Shown here one piece after another: positions 46,590 to 57,699 of a stretch of 64,000 nucleotides of DNA. The position numbers and the translations under genes were made by a program. Each line of letters begins with the position of its first letter. Position 1 is the stretch's first letter. The notes under the pieces are model-generated. The model made no database searches. It worked only from the letters and a program-made list of their open reading frames with translations, and was not told the origin of the DNA. The stretch lies in contig JAJEKV010000017.1 in the NCBI GenBank assembly GCA_021234155.1, positions 9,863,525-9,927,524 on the forward strand. The letters run 5' to 3'. This DNA comes from Isoetes taiwanensis (Eukaryota > Streptophyta > Lycopodiopsida > Isoetales > Isoetaceae).

Positions 46590-48178
46590 TATTTATAAGG
46601 TATACGTATGCATACCATGACATGTCATCAGCATGTAGTGGGCCTAAGGGCCCAAGTGAGGTTCACCTACAATGGATTTTATTAGCTATACTAGTAAAAC
46701 CAATGGATAATTATGGATTTCATTGGCATAATTAACCTGATTATACTAACTTGGTCTAATTAATTAATTATCACCAATGAGGGGGCGCCATCTGGCCCAA
46801 ATCTATTGGCCAGGAGGGACTTGCTATTTGGGTTATCCCAAATTCGAATTGGAGAGTGAAGAGAGCAGCAGCCACCAGCTTAAACCCATCCTTGCCAACA
46901 CCTACCAACAGCCTCGAACTATGGATGCCTTCCGTGACAACGGCTCCAGCCAAGAGACTGGTTAGTCCTTAGATAGTTCCTATTCTGCTGACACTTCTTT
47001 GAATAGATGGAATGATTAAATTCTCTTTTGTATGTTGTTCTGGATACTTAGATGGTATTTATATTCTTTCTTTCCGCTTCTTCCATATATTAGGAATTAA
47101 GGGAAGGGTAGAGATCTAAAAGCCTCTTAGCAGTAGAGATGTCTCTAGCTAGATCCCTTAATACCCAATAATTGTGGCCTATGCACAAGAGCCAACCTGG
47201 CTGTGGATGCAAAGGTCCATAGCCTTTATTTGAGCTAATCTTAGCCTTGGCAACCTATATAAGGAGTTGGAGACGATTTTGGAAAACACAGTTCTACAAC
47301 TGGAGCCAGGCAATTGGAGCATCTTGCTCTTCCTTCCTTCCTGATCTTTTGTTTCTTAGTGTTTCTGTCCATTTCGAATCGATTGTGGATGTGGTTCAGC
47401 ACCAGATAATGAGTATGATGGTGAATCGGGGGTGGGGTCTTGCCTAGCGCAGCTATAGGGCTCCTACAGTGTGCTAGGCTTATAGCCGGCCATCGTGTGT
47501 GGGCCGGGTATGGGTCTGACACTCTCTGGGTCGCAGGGATGTGCCTATATAGATGCCCTGGGCTCGAACGGGCAGGTGAGCCGGCCTTTAGATTTAGGGG
47601 AGTAAGTCGGGTAGGGGTCGCTGATGTGGCACGTGTTCTCTAGCACACCCAGGGATCCGTCATGCTCGGGAAGGAGACACCTCTCTAACCTGCCTCATCG
47701 GACCAGGGAGATGTAACCCGGAGTAGTCCCGTAGGGTGATTCCTTGGGATTGCGTCTCCGGAGGGCTACAAGCACGTCATAGCATGATTCAGCCTATCTG
47801 CAAAGTGTGCACAGGAGGGGCAGATGGATTGAACTACCCTAGCCATTGTCTTATGCCAGCCAACGCCATGTTATACTTCCGTCTGCTGATACCTTGAGGC
47901 CCTGGCCGTCAGTTGGTCCCTTGGAGTCTGAGCCCCAGGGTAGTGCCTTGTTATGGTGTTTAGCTTCATGTATGGGCCACCATGTATGCTTCCACTGTAT
48001 AGGATTCTCATAGAGGACGTGGGACGAATGACACATCCGTGTTTCTCGCCCGGACACTTGGCCATCCCAAGAGGTCCGAGTATAACGGAGGGCCTTACTA
48101 TGGTGATGGAGTCGCCATGGGAGGGGAATTCCCGTATTTGTACGATGAGAGCATCGTATAGATGTCGGGAGTGCCACA
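46590..48178 (+). repeat. Probable 5' LTR region of the chromodomain gypsy element
   Basis: The right boundary is set by GTGCCACA at 48171-48178, followed one base later by the primer-binding site. The left boundary is not known because no matching 3' LTR is in the window; the region after LINE-C is taken as the outer limit. No gene is visible in it. Confidence 0.55.
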
Positions 48179-48179
48179 G

Positions 48180-48191
48180 TGGTATCAGAGC
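48180..48191 (+). other. Gypsy primer-binding site (initiator Met tRNA)
   Basis: TGGTATCAGAGC follows the LTR end CA by one base, on the plus strand, fixing the orientation of the element. Confidence 0.9.
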
Positions 48192-48862
48192 ATGGTTTTG
48201 GTGGACCAAAATCATTGCACTGGCCATAGCCTAACTCGTTTGTTGACGGTACTTTCTCCTAGGTTAAAGTAGTCAAACTCTGTAGTTAGCATGTTAGTTG
48301 GCCTAGTTATGGGAGGAATGACCTAGTATATAAGGAGAGTGTTCTCTAGTAGAGTGGTTAAGGTCAGAAGGTGGAGCCAGAGTTTCAAGTTTGTAAGCGC
48401 CATAACTTTCTCCAGATAGCTCGGATTGACGAGATTTTTGCTCCAACATATTGGGCGTGGTCCAAATACCCTAGGGGAGTCGTCATCCGGCAGCAACAGG
48501 TCAAGGAAGCGGCTCAAAATCCAACTCGGGAGCCGCTCGAGTTTGGGCGTCCTGGAATCGGATTATAAGCACATATAACCGGACCGGCGCGCCCGACCGT
48601 ATAGCCGCCATATAAAAAAAAATAAAAAAAAAGAAAGTTTTCAAAAAAAATTTAAACTTAAAACTAAAGAGACGTTTTTTTTCCGTTATGCCTTACTCCT
48701 TCCACGCGCCTGCCCTAGTCGTCCGCCATAGCCGCCGGAACCCAAGCTCTTAGAACCTTGCCTCTGCTTGTGCTTGTTGCCACCACCACCCCTTAGCGCC
48801 TCATTTCCCCCCTCTTCTCGGCACAATGCCCTCTTCTTTGTTCTTCTTCTTGTCTAGGCCCA

Positions 48863-49194
48863 ATGAGCATGGCACGTATCAAGAGTACTCAGAGCTATGG
48901 CTCCCTCAACATACCCCAGATCTACACCCAACTTGGGGAGCATTTGGCTACCGATCCTAACAGGATCGAGCTCCTTCTAGTCCAGCTGGTGCAACGTTTC
49001 ATTGACAGCCATAGGATACCCTATCCTATTTTTCACCTCCGAGCGCTTCTTGATAAAGCTTAACCTTTTACAGCAGTCATATACTATAATCGAGCAACCC
49101 GACCAAGTTATGATGTTGGTTAAGTGTTACCCACCTGAGTGTTAGGAAGTCCCTGAAGGAGGCCATTCGGAGGGAGGCGGCCCGCATTAGGGGG
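48863..49194 (+). pseudogene. N-terminal extension of the H3-like protein (frameshifted)
   Basis: A frame starting MSMARIKSTQSYGSLNIPQ at 48863, 16 bases or so after a TTGTCTAG acceptor-like site, runs to a stop at 49061. Further on [20 protein letters not shown] is in frame with the ORF at 49195. The two parts are plausibly one protein with one or two indels between 49060 and 49140. I recognise no domain in it. Confidence 0.55.
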
Positions 49195-50148
49195 TTGGCC
49201 CGAGAAGACGACATCCGAGAAATAGAAAGGGGAGACACCGAAGCTTGGGGCCGTGAGTATGTCTACCTGGGTGATGGGAGAGCCATCATCAACTATAACC
49301 CCCTTGATCTTCCCCCATATGAATATGATGAGGCTACACAAAGTTTTACTTGGGGTGAGGTCCCATCTCACATCAACCTGGATTACTTAATAATGATTCA
49401 AATGGATATGCAAGCCCGGCCGGACCGCTACCATATGGAACTTATCCGAAGGGTTACGTCCCGACGTCTTGCACAGGTAGAAGCAGATACGGCTGCAGCT
49501 CGTGAGGCTCAGGAGGAGGCTGAGAGAGCCCAGCAGGAGCAACAGCAGCGAGAGCAGCAGGAGGAACAACAACAAAACCAGGACCAACCGCAGCAGCAGC
49601 CCAACACTGAGCAGGAAATCCCGCGCGGTCCCGACCAAGCAGACAAGCCTCCCATTAAGAGACGGCGGAAGTCCACCGCCCATAAGTCGGGGATCCAATA
49701 TAAGGAGAAGCTCAAGGCTGTCGTTGGGACGCACACGAGCTCGAGTGGCCGGCAGGAACGAGTGGATGCCGCACGGCCCCACCCAGTCTCTGCGGGCAAG
49801 ACTTTGCCCAAGAAGCCTGCACCGACTCAGAGGGCGGCTACTTCAAGAAAATCCCATCGCTTCAGACCCGGTACCGTGGCCTTATGGGAGATCCATAAGT
49901 ACCAAAAGACCACGGAGTTGCTATTACAGAAGCTACTTTTCCAGAGATTGGTCCGAGAAATAGCCCAGAAGTTTAAGACCGACCTGCGCTTTCAGACTTT
50001 TTCTATTCTGGCACTCCAAGAGGCTGCGAAGGCTTACCTGATAGCCCTTTTTGGGGATGCAAACCTTTGCGCTATCCACGCAAAGAGGGTCACGATCATG
50101 ACTAAAGATTTGGCCCTTGCCCGGAGAATTCGGGGAGATCCTCTTTAG
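49195..50148 (+). CDS. Retrotransposon-borne histone H3-like protein with coiled-coil N-terminus
   Basis: This intact 317-codon frame ends in a histone H3 fold (about residues 220-317). [18 protein letters not shown] begins the alpha-N region, then [19 protein letters not shown] (helix 1, loop 1), [14 protein letters not shown] (helix 2), and [13 protein letters not shown] with LARRIRG (helix 3). By eye about three quarters of the residues equal those of canonical plant H3, with no gap, and loop 1 has canonical rather than CENH3 length. Before it lie a Glu/Gln-rich coiled coil (about residues 95-145) and [13 protein letters not shown], which recalls the H3 tail. Changes at Arg-to-Trp and Pro-to-Leu sites are unlike any host H3 I know. 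It may be incorporated into, or compete with, nucleosomes; this is inference. Its position between primer site and gag, same strand, argues that it is an element gene. Upstream frame remains open towards 49140. Confidence 0.9.
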   Translation: MAREDDIREIERGDTEAWGREYVYLGDGRAIINYNPLDLPPYEYDEATQSFTWGEVPSHINLDYLIMIQMDMQARPDRYHMELIRRVTSRRLAQVEADTAAAREAQEEAERAQQEQQQREQQEEQQQNQDQPQQQPNTEQEIPRGPDQADKPPIKRRRKSTAHKSGIQYKEKLKAVVGTHTSSSGRQERVDAARPHPVSAGKTLPKKPAPTQRAATSRKSHRFRPGTVALWEIHKYQKTTELLLQKLLFQRLVREIAQKFKTDLRFQTFSILALQEAAKAYLIALFGDANLCAIHAKRVTIMTKDLALARRIRGDPL

Positions 50149-50384
50149 CTTGTTTTCAAGCATCTTGTAACAATTTTGTAGGGATAAATATCAATCCAAA
50201 TTTTGTCTACTTAGTCTCTGTTTCAAAATAATTATTAATAATAAATAAATAATTTTATAATTATTTAAAATATAGATGCTAACATCAGCATAAAAGTGAA
50301 AAAGGTACTTAAGAGTTTTTAGGGTTTTATTCCTTATCTCTTACCTTTCTGTTCGTCCTCCTCCTCCATCCCTTGCAGAGCCAA

Positions 50385-51736
50385 TGGCAACCCCAACTCT
50401 ACTCGAATGATATCAAGATGGAGAGCACTGGGACCCCTAAGTTCCCTTCAACCTCCTACAGCCTTTCTTGCTCCAAAAGATAGATCTTATATCCAACATG
50501 CAAAGTCATCCTGACTATGCTAGTTTTCTTGAGTTCTATACCCAAGAAATGCTCCCTCTCTGCATTCCTTTGGGAGATCCACCACAGCTCTACATAGAGC
50601 GAATTGTAGTGAGGGAAATGCTCGGAGGAGACACCCATGCATACGACGTGCTCAAGGGCAAACTCCGATGGAGCCGCAGCCCATTATTGTCATTCATGAG
50701 TGCCAGCAATACCTTGAAGTGGCCTTTTCTCTGGCCATTCTTATGGACCAGTATGTAGACTATTGCCGGCAGAAAAGGGCAAGGTCTCTGAGTCTCCAGA
50801 TGAGAAAGAAGACGAGTATATAAGGATGGATGATTTTGTCAGGTGGAACCAGTTGGCCAAACAGATGCCGCCGCACCGGGATCAGGGAGCACGCTTGACC
50901 GGATTGGATGCCCTTCCGGTTATCTATCACCAAGGTCAGGAGTTCCTCCTGTTGGATGATATTATCTAGACATACCATGTAGTGGCCGGTTTGAAGGGCC
51001 GGGAGAAAGTCCAGGTGCTCTATGAACTAGCCGAGTATTGCATGGATGACTTTATTGATTTTACACCCATAGATCTCCCTCCGGAGGTACAACAGCTGCT
51101 CCAGTTTCATCAGGAGACTATAGAGCCGGCTGATACTCTTCTTTGGCTCAGAGATCTTGTACTTCAAGACCCTCCTTCTCAGCCTCCTCAGCAAGCCGGA
51201 CCTCACGTCCCAAACATTAATATGGTTGTCATTCCTTCCGATTCAGATGAGGAAGGTAAAGATCTCTATCATAACCCCACTCATCTTAAGGAGGAGAAAG
51301 AAGAGCTCACGGAGGAAGAGGTACTTCGGTTACACCACAGGGTAAAGCATTGGGGAATCACCTCACACGCTTCTTCTTATCAGCCTTCCGGCAAGGGCAG
51401 GTCCTTTTTGTGGCACGAGACCTGGCCCCAGAAGCCGAAGCATCGTGGTGGAGCCTCCATGCATTGTCCACCCTGGCGGGCCACAAGAAGCTTTCTTATC
51501 ACATCCTCACTTATGTGTTGGTGCGTCGGGACTTCGCCCTTACCGCCTTGGGCCAAGACATAGCACCATGGATGAGCATGAAGCTCCTTACGGCAGCCCC
51601 ATTAGCTGTTGCCTATCCACCAGAGGTTGCTTCCTTGGCAGCCACCACTGTTGATCCAGGGATTACCCTGCTACGCCATCGGCCGCCACCATCCCCTCCT
51701 ACACCGATGGATCGGGATGTGGGGCCTAGCTCATAA
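50385..51736 (+). pseudogene. Leader ORF 2 of the gypsy element (unrecognised, frameshifted)
   Basis: An ATG in MATPTLLE follows the acceptor-like CTTGCAG at about 50372-50378. Plus-strand frames then read HPDYASFLEFYTQEMLPLC, MDDFVRWNQLAKQMPPHRD, LAEYCMDDFIDFTPIDLPPE and, in a shifted frame, ASWWSLHALSTLAGHKKLSY and FALTALGQDIAPWMSMKLL. A Ser/Asp/Glu-rich acidic stretch with SDSDEEGK lies at about 51240. I recognise no domain. At least four indels or stops are present. It lies where retroelements carrying extra genes place them. Confidence 0.5.
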
Positions 51737-51895
51737 ATAGGCATAAGAGGCATTATAGAGTATGGCCTTTGGCTACTTAAACATATGTATTATTGCATCG
51801 ACATTTTGATGCCCTTTTTAATACAAGAATTTGTTTTTCCTACATTACTTGTCTCTCTTTTCCAAGAGTTTGAAGTATAAGGAATAACTTACATA

Positions 51896-52210
51896 TTGTA
51901 TATCTATTCTTGCCTTCTTACAGAAGAAGAAGAGCCATATGGCCCAACTAAGGGCTTCCAGATTATTACGATCCTTCGGGACCATGCCTACGAGCACTTA
52001 AAGCTTACCCTCTGCCGAAGTTGGTCGTATTGGGATTGCACCAAGCAGGAAGCTTTCGAAGATGCTGACGATCATCTGTGGCAGATTTACTACACGCTCC
52101 GTGATCTTCTCAATCTTTTAATTATCAGCCCAACCTGGGAGTTTCAAGACGTGATCATCCAAGCTTGGGCTAAGTATAAGATGGTCCATGCAATAAGGGA
52201 GAGTATCTGA
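51896..52210 (+). CDS. Leader ORF 3 of the gypsy element (unrecognised)
   Basis: A frame of about 100 codons; the coding part most likely begins after CTTCTTACAG at about 51920, giving EEEEPYGPTKGFQIITILRD and ending AWAKYKMVHAIRESI. It is rich in aromatic residues and has no stop. No domain is recognised. It could be the last exon of the preceding frame. Confidence 0.4.
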   Translation: MYIYSCLLTEEEEPYGPTKGFQIITILRDHAYEHLKLTLCRSWSYWDCTKQEAFEDADDHLWQIYYTLRDLLNLLIISPTWEFQDVIIQAWAKYKMVHAIRESI

Positions 52211-52493
52211 TACTCTATCCTTTATCCCCTTATTCAGCCCTAAGCTAGCTTGTTTCAGGATCCTCTTTGTATAAATATAACTCTAGTTTCTTGCATGTTC
52301 TGCCAAGAAGTTTTGTAATCGTGTCTTCATCTTAATAAATGGATGTTTTTCTGTTGCAAAGTTCTTGTCATAACTAATTGAACTAGTATGCTTATCTTGA
52401 ATTTGTTTTCTACCTTAGACAGTGCACGCCCCCCTCCGTGGGCGACACCCGTACAACCGGGCCGTCTTACCTCCGAACAGTAGCTCACTATCA

Positions 52494-53530
52494 TGAAGCG
52501 CCAGCTTAGTGAGCTCCAGACCTATGTAATGCAAATCAATCCACCCCAAATGCCACAGGAGTATGGACCAGAGATTCCTGCTCCACTGAATTAGCAGCCG
52601 CCGCCACCCGCACCTGCACCTGTGCCCGCAACAACTAATCGATCTAAGAGGGCACGCACTAGTTCTCCTTCAGATGCTACCTTTGAGTCTTCTGACTCAT
52701 CTGACTCCTCTAAGGATGAGGCCGACCATATGAAAGCCAAAAAGAAGGATTACCAGAAAACAGTGGATTCGGCCATCACTAGTATTTGGAGGAACCGAAA
52801 ACTAGCAAGTTCTCGGGAAAAACCAGGTCCGGAGTGGATGCGGAATCCTGGTTGGATGAAATGCAGAAGTTCGGTAAGTCATATGGAATGACCGAGAAGG
52901 ATGTCGGCAAAGTTGCCACCACCTATCTCACAAGGTCTGCTCGTATATGGTGGAAGGGATATGCCCGCTCCCATGGGCTGACGAGAGGAAGGTGCCGCTA
53001 TAAGGTCTTTGCTAAAGCCTTCAAGTCTCATTATGTACCCAGGGCTCACCGCTGTCAACAGATCCAAACCTTCTATCACCTGGAACAGAAGAACATGTCC
53101 ATCCAGTCATATACGGATGAGTTCATGAGGTTACGCTTATATGTCCCAGAGATAAATGAGCGTAGGGCAGTTGAAGGATATATAGAGGGCTTATCCCCTA
53201 CCTTGAGGAAAATGGTTTGAGAAATAGACCCTAAGACAGCTGCAGAAGCAGAGGCTAAAGCCCTTAGCCTAGAAGAGGACACTCCCAAGTACCAGCCATC
53301 GCGACCCTCTTCTTTCAGTCAGAACAAAGGGCATACACGTTTCAGGGGGCGCTCACCTAGTCCGGGGCCTCCCGCCTCTACTGGATATCAGAAAACTGAG
53401 AAGAAAGTTTCCTTTACTGTACCAGAGAAGTCTGCCAATACTGCGGGAGCTTTCAGAGATATCCTTCAAGCCATTCCCAAGGAAGCTCGTGAACAGTTAC
53501 GTAAGGATAGGGCTTGCTATCGATGCTTCC
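52494..53530 (+). pseudogene. Gypsy gag with zinc knuckle
   Basis: MKRQLSELQTYVMQ begins at 52494, followed by a Pro/Ala- and Ser/Asp-rich stretch. After a frameshift near 52785 the retrotransposon gag domain follows: RSGVDAESWLDEMQ, ARIWWKGYARSHG, FKSHYVPRAHRCQQIQTFYH, SIQSYTDEFMRLRLYVPE. A stop lies at 53218. The zinc knuckle CYRCFHLGHHMQEC lies at about 53515-53557. Confidence 0.88.
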
Positions 53531-56350
53531 ACCTGGGACACCATATGCAAGAATGCCCCTATATTACACAGACCGTGCAGGCTGCCCTTGCTGATATAGA
53601 TTGGGAAGGCGTAGGGGACCCAAACCATCTGGACGATGCTGCTGAAGATGACGCGCCTGACTATATAATAGGTGAGTCTCATATCTATGCTGCCATTGAA
53701 ATGGGTCAAGCCAACCATCAGCCCTCTGTCATCTCTATGGCAAGTAGTTGTAAACCTTTCATTATCCTTATGGATACTGGTAGCACGCATAATTTTGCAT
53801 CTTTTAGAATGGCAGAAGTCTTACAGATTACTCCTTTGAAGTCTAAGCCACGTCCAGTTACGTTGGCTAGTGGGGCTATACGCCACACACGTGGTCGGCG
53901 TATCAATTTGAACATTCAGTTGCCAGGAGCATCTGTCGCTCTCGGAGCAGAGATAATGGATATTGGCCGCTATGATCTCATTGTGGGAATGGAATTCCTG
54001 GCTGCTGCCAAGGCCAACATTGACTGTGAGAAATGGGAAGTTACCTTTAATGCAGCCAATGGGGCCCGAGTCACTATAGCAGGTAAGCTGGTTATTCCCA
54101 TTATACAATGTATTTCATTATGCCAGTTGCATAGGGCTCTCAGGAAATTTCAAATTATTGGCATGATCTGACTTGCTTCAGTGGAAGCTAAGTCCAAACA
54201 GGATGAAGTTCTTGATACCTTGCCTCCGGCAATAGCCGTGGTCCTTCGGGAATACCACGACTTATTTCCGACGAGATCCATCGCTTGCCACCTTTTAGAG
54301 GGGTGGAATGTGAAATCACTTTGGAGCCAGGCACTAAACCTACCAGTAAGGCCCCGTATCGGATGAGTATTCCTGAATTAACAGAGCTTAAGAAGCAGTT
54401 GCAGGAGCTCCTCAAATTAGGCTTCATTCGACCCAGTGTTTCACCTTTTGGAGCCCTGATACTCTTCGTCAAGAAGAAGATGGCACCTTGAGAATGTGCA
54501 TTGATTACCGCCAACTGAACAAGCATACTATTAAGAATCGGTATGTTTTGCCGCGGGCCGACGATCTAATGGATCAATTGCAAGGGGCTAAGTACTTTAC
54601 AAAGATTGACCTTCGGTCAGGATATCACCAGATAAGGATTAAGGAGGATGACATCCATAAGTCCGCTTTCCGGACGCGCTATGGATATTACGAGTTCATT
54701 GTGATGCCATTTGTCCTGACCAATGCTCCAGCCACTTTCATAAGGCTCATGAATGATGTCTTCCGCGAATACCTTGATGATTTTGTCATCATATTCTTCG
54801 ATGATATCCTCATATACAGTAAGACCTTAGAGGACCATGAATGGCACCTTCGGTTGGCCTTACAGAAATTGAGGTGCCACCAACTATATGCCAAGTTCTC
54901 CAAGTGTCGCTTTGCAACCCCCAAGGTTGATTACCTGGGACATATTGTATCTGCCGAAGGAATAGCCACAGATCCCGCTAAGATTGAGGCAGTAAAGGAG
55001 TGCCCATTCCAACCAATATGTCTGAGGTCTGCAGCTTTCTAGGTTTGGCCAGTTATTACCGTAAATTTGTCAAGGACTTTGTCAAGCTCGCCCCACCTTC
55101 AACTGACCTGACCAAGCATGAAAAGGTTAGGGATTGGATGGCACATTGGAAAGACAAGGTTCGGGCCGGATTTCAAGCATTAAAGGATGCCTTGACAACA
55201 GCTCCAGTTCTTACCATGCCAGATCCTCAAAAGGATAAGTGGGTTGCCACAGATGCTAGTAAAATAGCTACGGGTGGAGTCTTAATGCAAGAAAGTCGGG
55301 TTATCGCCTATGATTCTAGAAAGATGAATAATGCAGAACAGCGATACCCCACGCATGATCAAGAATTGCTCGCAGTTGTGCGTGCCTTGCGCATTTGGAG
55401 GCACTATTTACTTGGAAGGCGATTCCACTTAGATACGGATCATCAAAGCCTCCAATATATCTTCATGCAACCTCATCTCAACTTGTAACAAAGTGGATGA
55501 AATTCCTTGAGGAGTATGATTTTGAGGTCATTTATAAGCCGGGCAAGCATAATGTTGTTGCAGATGCGCTTTCTCGACATCCATTCGTCACTCGCACGCA
55601 GTGTAATGCTATATCCACACTCTCCAGTGAGTTTGGAAAGCAGATTCAGCAGGTCCTTCCCGTAGACCCAGAATTCCGGGAGATATGGCAAAGTGTATCT
55701 AAGGAAGCCAGAACCGATAAGGAGAGGGAGACCTTCCGCCATTATAAGAAGGAAGCTGAACTCCTTCATTACAAGGATAAGTTATGTGTTCCCGAGACAT
55801 TTGGAGTTCGTATGCTCATTCTCCATGATACGCATAACAATCCTATAGCGGGGCATGCAGGATTTATGAAAACATATTTCAAAATCCGCTCCAGCTATTT
55901 CTGGCCAAGAATGACAAAGCACATTGCCAAGTACATTAAGCAATGCCAGATCTGTCAGCAAACAAAGGCGGGGCAGTTGCGTATCCCAGGGGAGTTACAA
56001 CCCCTCGATGTCTCCCCAATGCAAAATGGAAAGTTATTACCATGGATTTTGTCGTGGGGCTTCCGTGCACATTAAGAGGATTTGATGCCTTAATGGTGGT
56101 AGTCGACAAACTTTCTAAAATGGCACATTTCCTGCCATGTTGTACCACGGACACTGCATTGGATACCGCCTTGCTCTTCACTAAGGAGATATTTCGTTTG
56201 CATGGGATGCCTCGTACCATTGTATCAGATCGGATACTAAGTTTGCTAGTGCGTTCTGGAAAGATTTATTCAGCACTATTCAAACTAAGCTTGTCATGAG
56301 CACAGCTTATCACAGATGGTCAAACAGAGCGTACCAATCACATAATTGAG
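53530..56350 (+). pseudogene. Gypsy pol: protease, RT, RNase H, integrase (broken)
   Basis: Protease FIILMDTGSTHNFAS (active-site DTG) lies at about 53757-53800. RT has [37 protein letters not shown], and catalytic FFDDILIYS (usual first residue variants aside, both Asp are present) near 54793. RNase H has VATDASKIATGGVLMQ, HDQELLAVVRALRIW and DTDHQSLQYI. Integrase has HAGFMKTYFKIRSSYFWP, CQICQQTK, MDFVVGLPC (first Asp) and IVSDR. Frameshifts or stops at 54169, 54366, 54490, 55042, 55487, 56073 and 56298 break it. Confidence 0.92.
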
Positions 56351-57198
56351 GATATGCTACATAACTATGTCTGGAACAAGCAATCTCAATGGGCATCCAT
56401 TTGGTGGAGTTTGCCTATAACAGCACTAGACAGGAGTCCTCAAGGACGTCTCCTTTCATGATAAATTACGACTATCAATGCCTCACTCCAGACACGTGGC
56501 ATAATCCAGTATCCAAGGTGGAAGTTTCTCAGCAGTTGCTTACAGACATGCAAGTGCTAGTTGAAGAGGTTCGAGCATATTTGATAGCTACAAGGGCTCG
56601 GCAAAAGAGTCTTGCTGATCGACATCGCACGCCCCGGGAGTTTCAGGTCTGTGATTCCGTTTGGCTAAAGATCAAGGTGAAGCAAGCCAAACTTAAGATT
56701 GGCAATTGCAAGAAGCTTGCACCTAGATGGGCGGGACCTTTTCAGATAACCGAAAGGATAGGTTCTCAAGCTTACCGATTGGATCTACCCGCACATTTAA
56801 AGATCCATAAAGTTTTCCATGTAAGTCTTCTCAAGAAGCATCATCCGGATCCAGAGGAAGTTCTTGATACACCAACACTTATGGAGATGACTGAGGATCA
56901 ATTGGAGATTGTGCCCGAAGCTCTCCTTGATTATGCATACAAGCAAACCCGTCGAGCTCGAATGTTGCAATACTTGGTTAAGTGGAAACACTTACGCACA
57001 ACGGACACAACATGGGTTCTTAAAGCGGATTTGGATAAGACTTACCCAGACTTTATGAAAGAATGCCAGGGCCGAACCATTCGAGATGCAATCATCTCCG
57101 ACCCTGATGGTAAGCATAGTGTGTTTCTAGTGCGACAGGGGTCATATAAGCGAGATCCGGCAGGGATCATTCTAGGGGTTGGGTTACATGCATCTTAG
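56350..57198 (+). pseudogene. Gypsy integrase C-terminus with chromodomain
   Basis: The frame 56389-57198 carries the integrase end and GPY/F-like block WAGPFQITERIGSQAYRLDL with HKVFHVSLLKKH. A chromodomain follows (about residues 175-225: YLVKWKHLRTTDTTWVLKAD, with the aromatic Tyr, Trp and Trp). Chromodomains of plant gypsy elements guide integration to heterochromatin through histone H3 tails. This is noteworthy because the same element carries an H3-like protein. Confidence 0.85.
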
Positions 57199-57660
57199 CT
57201 GGAAAACTGGGCATCTAGGCATTCATGATAGGACACATTCGTCTCCGGCTATAATGGGAATATTGCCATTCCTTACGCCGCGACGACATGCCAGTCATAG
57301 GCATGATAGGATTCTTGCATTCATATTTTTATTCCCTTCAACCACACTGCCTAAATTATTTCTTAAACACTAATGTATTCACTTCTGCAGGCCAATAGAG
57401 CGTACTGACAAGCTGCAGAAGAACCTGGACCTCACTTCGCAGGCCAACTTGTGTTTTTATGTTTGAAATGTACTCTTGAGTGTTAATCTCGTGCTACTTA
57501 TGTGAAAAAAAGGACTCTTGTCCTGCTACCTGAATATGTAACCCTTCACGTCTTCAATAAATGAAAGTTATCTTTTCCATATTGACTCTCCACTAACTCT
57601 AACTGTCACACTGCCCCCCTGAGCAGGCCCTTACTATCAATAAATGGACCAAAACAAGAC
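57199..57660. other. Non-coding stretch, probable 3' end of the gypsy element
   Basis: No matching LTR to the 46.6-48.2 kb region is seen. CTGCAGGCC at about 57387 and AATAAATGAAAG at about 57557 look like a splice acceptor and polyadenylation signal. The pyrimidine run CTGCCCCCCTGAGC at about 57610 is not matched to any element end. Confidence 0.4.
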
Positions 57661-57699
57661 AATGATACCTAGGCTTAGCAAAATCAGTATGGAGGGATG

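Larger units (their letters stand above)
48180..57198 (+). mobile_element. Chromodomain gypsy (chromovirus) element with extra leader genes, internal region
   Basis: After the primer site come about 4.3 kb of leader with extra sense-strand frames (H3-like ORF, then unrecognised ORFs). Then gag with a zinc knuckle, protease, RT, RNase H, integrase and a C-terminal chromodomain follow in Ty3/gypsy order. Gag-pol is broken by at least seven frameshifts or stops. The 3' LTR is missing. The leader holds several pyrimidine-tract/AG sites (about 48857, 50378, 51920, 52418) that could serve subgenomic splicing. Confidence 0.88.

Noticed and set aside
49387-49811. Leu/Cys-rich membrane protein on the minus strand
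   Set aside because: It is the antisense of Gln-rich CAG/GAG codons and has no start context or homologue known to me.
49502-49963. 153-codon Arg/Ser-rich plus-strand ORF and Cys-rich minus ORFs over the H3-like gene
   Set aside because: They overlap the H3-like frame. Its homology to histone H3 is decisive, and the others are shadows of the CAG-rich stretch.
49853-50148. CENH3 (centromeric H3)
   Set aside because: Loop 1 has canonical length with FKTDLRFQ, and the helices match canonical H3; CENH3 has a longer, divergent loop.
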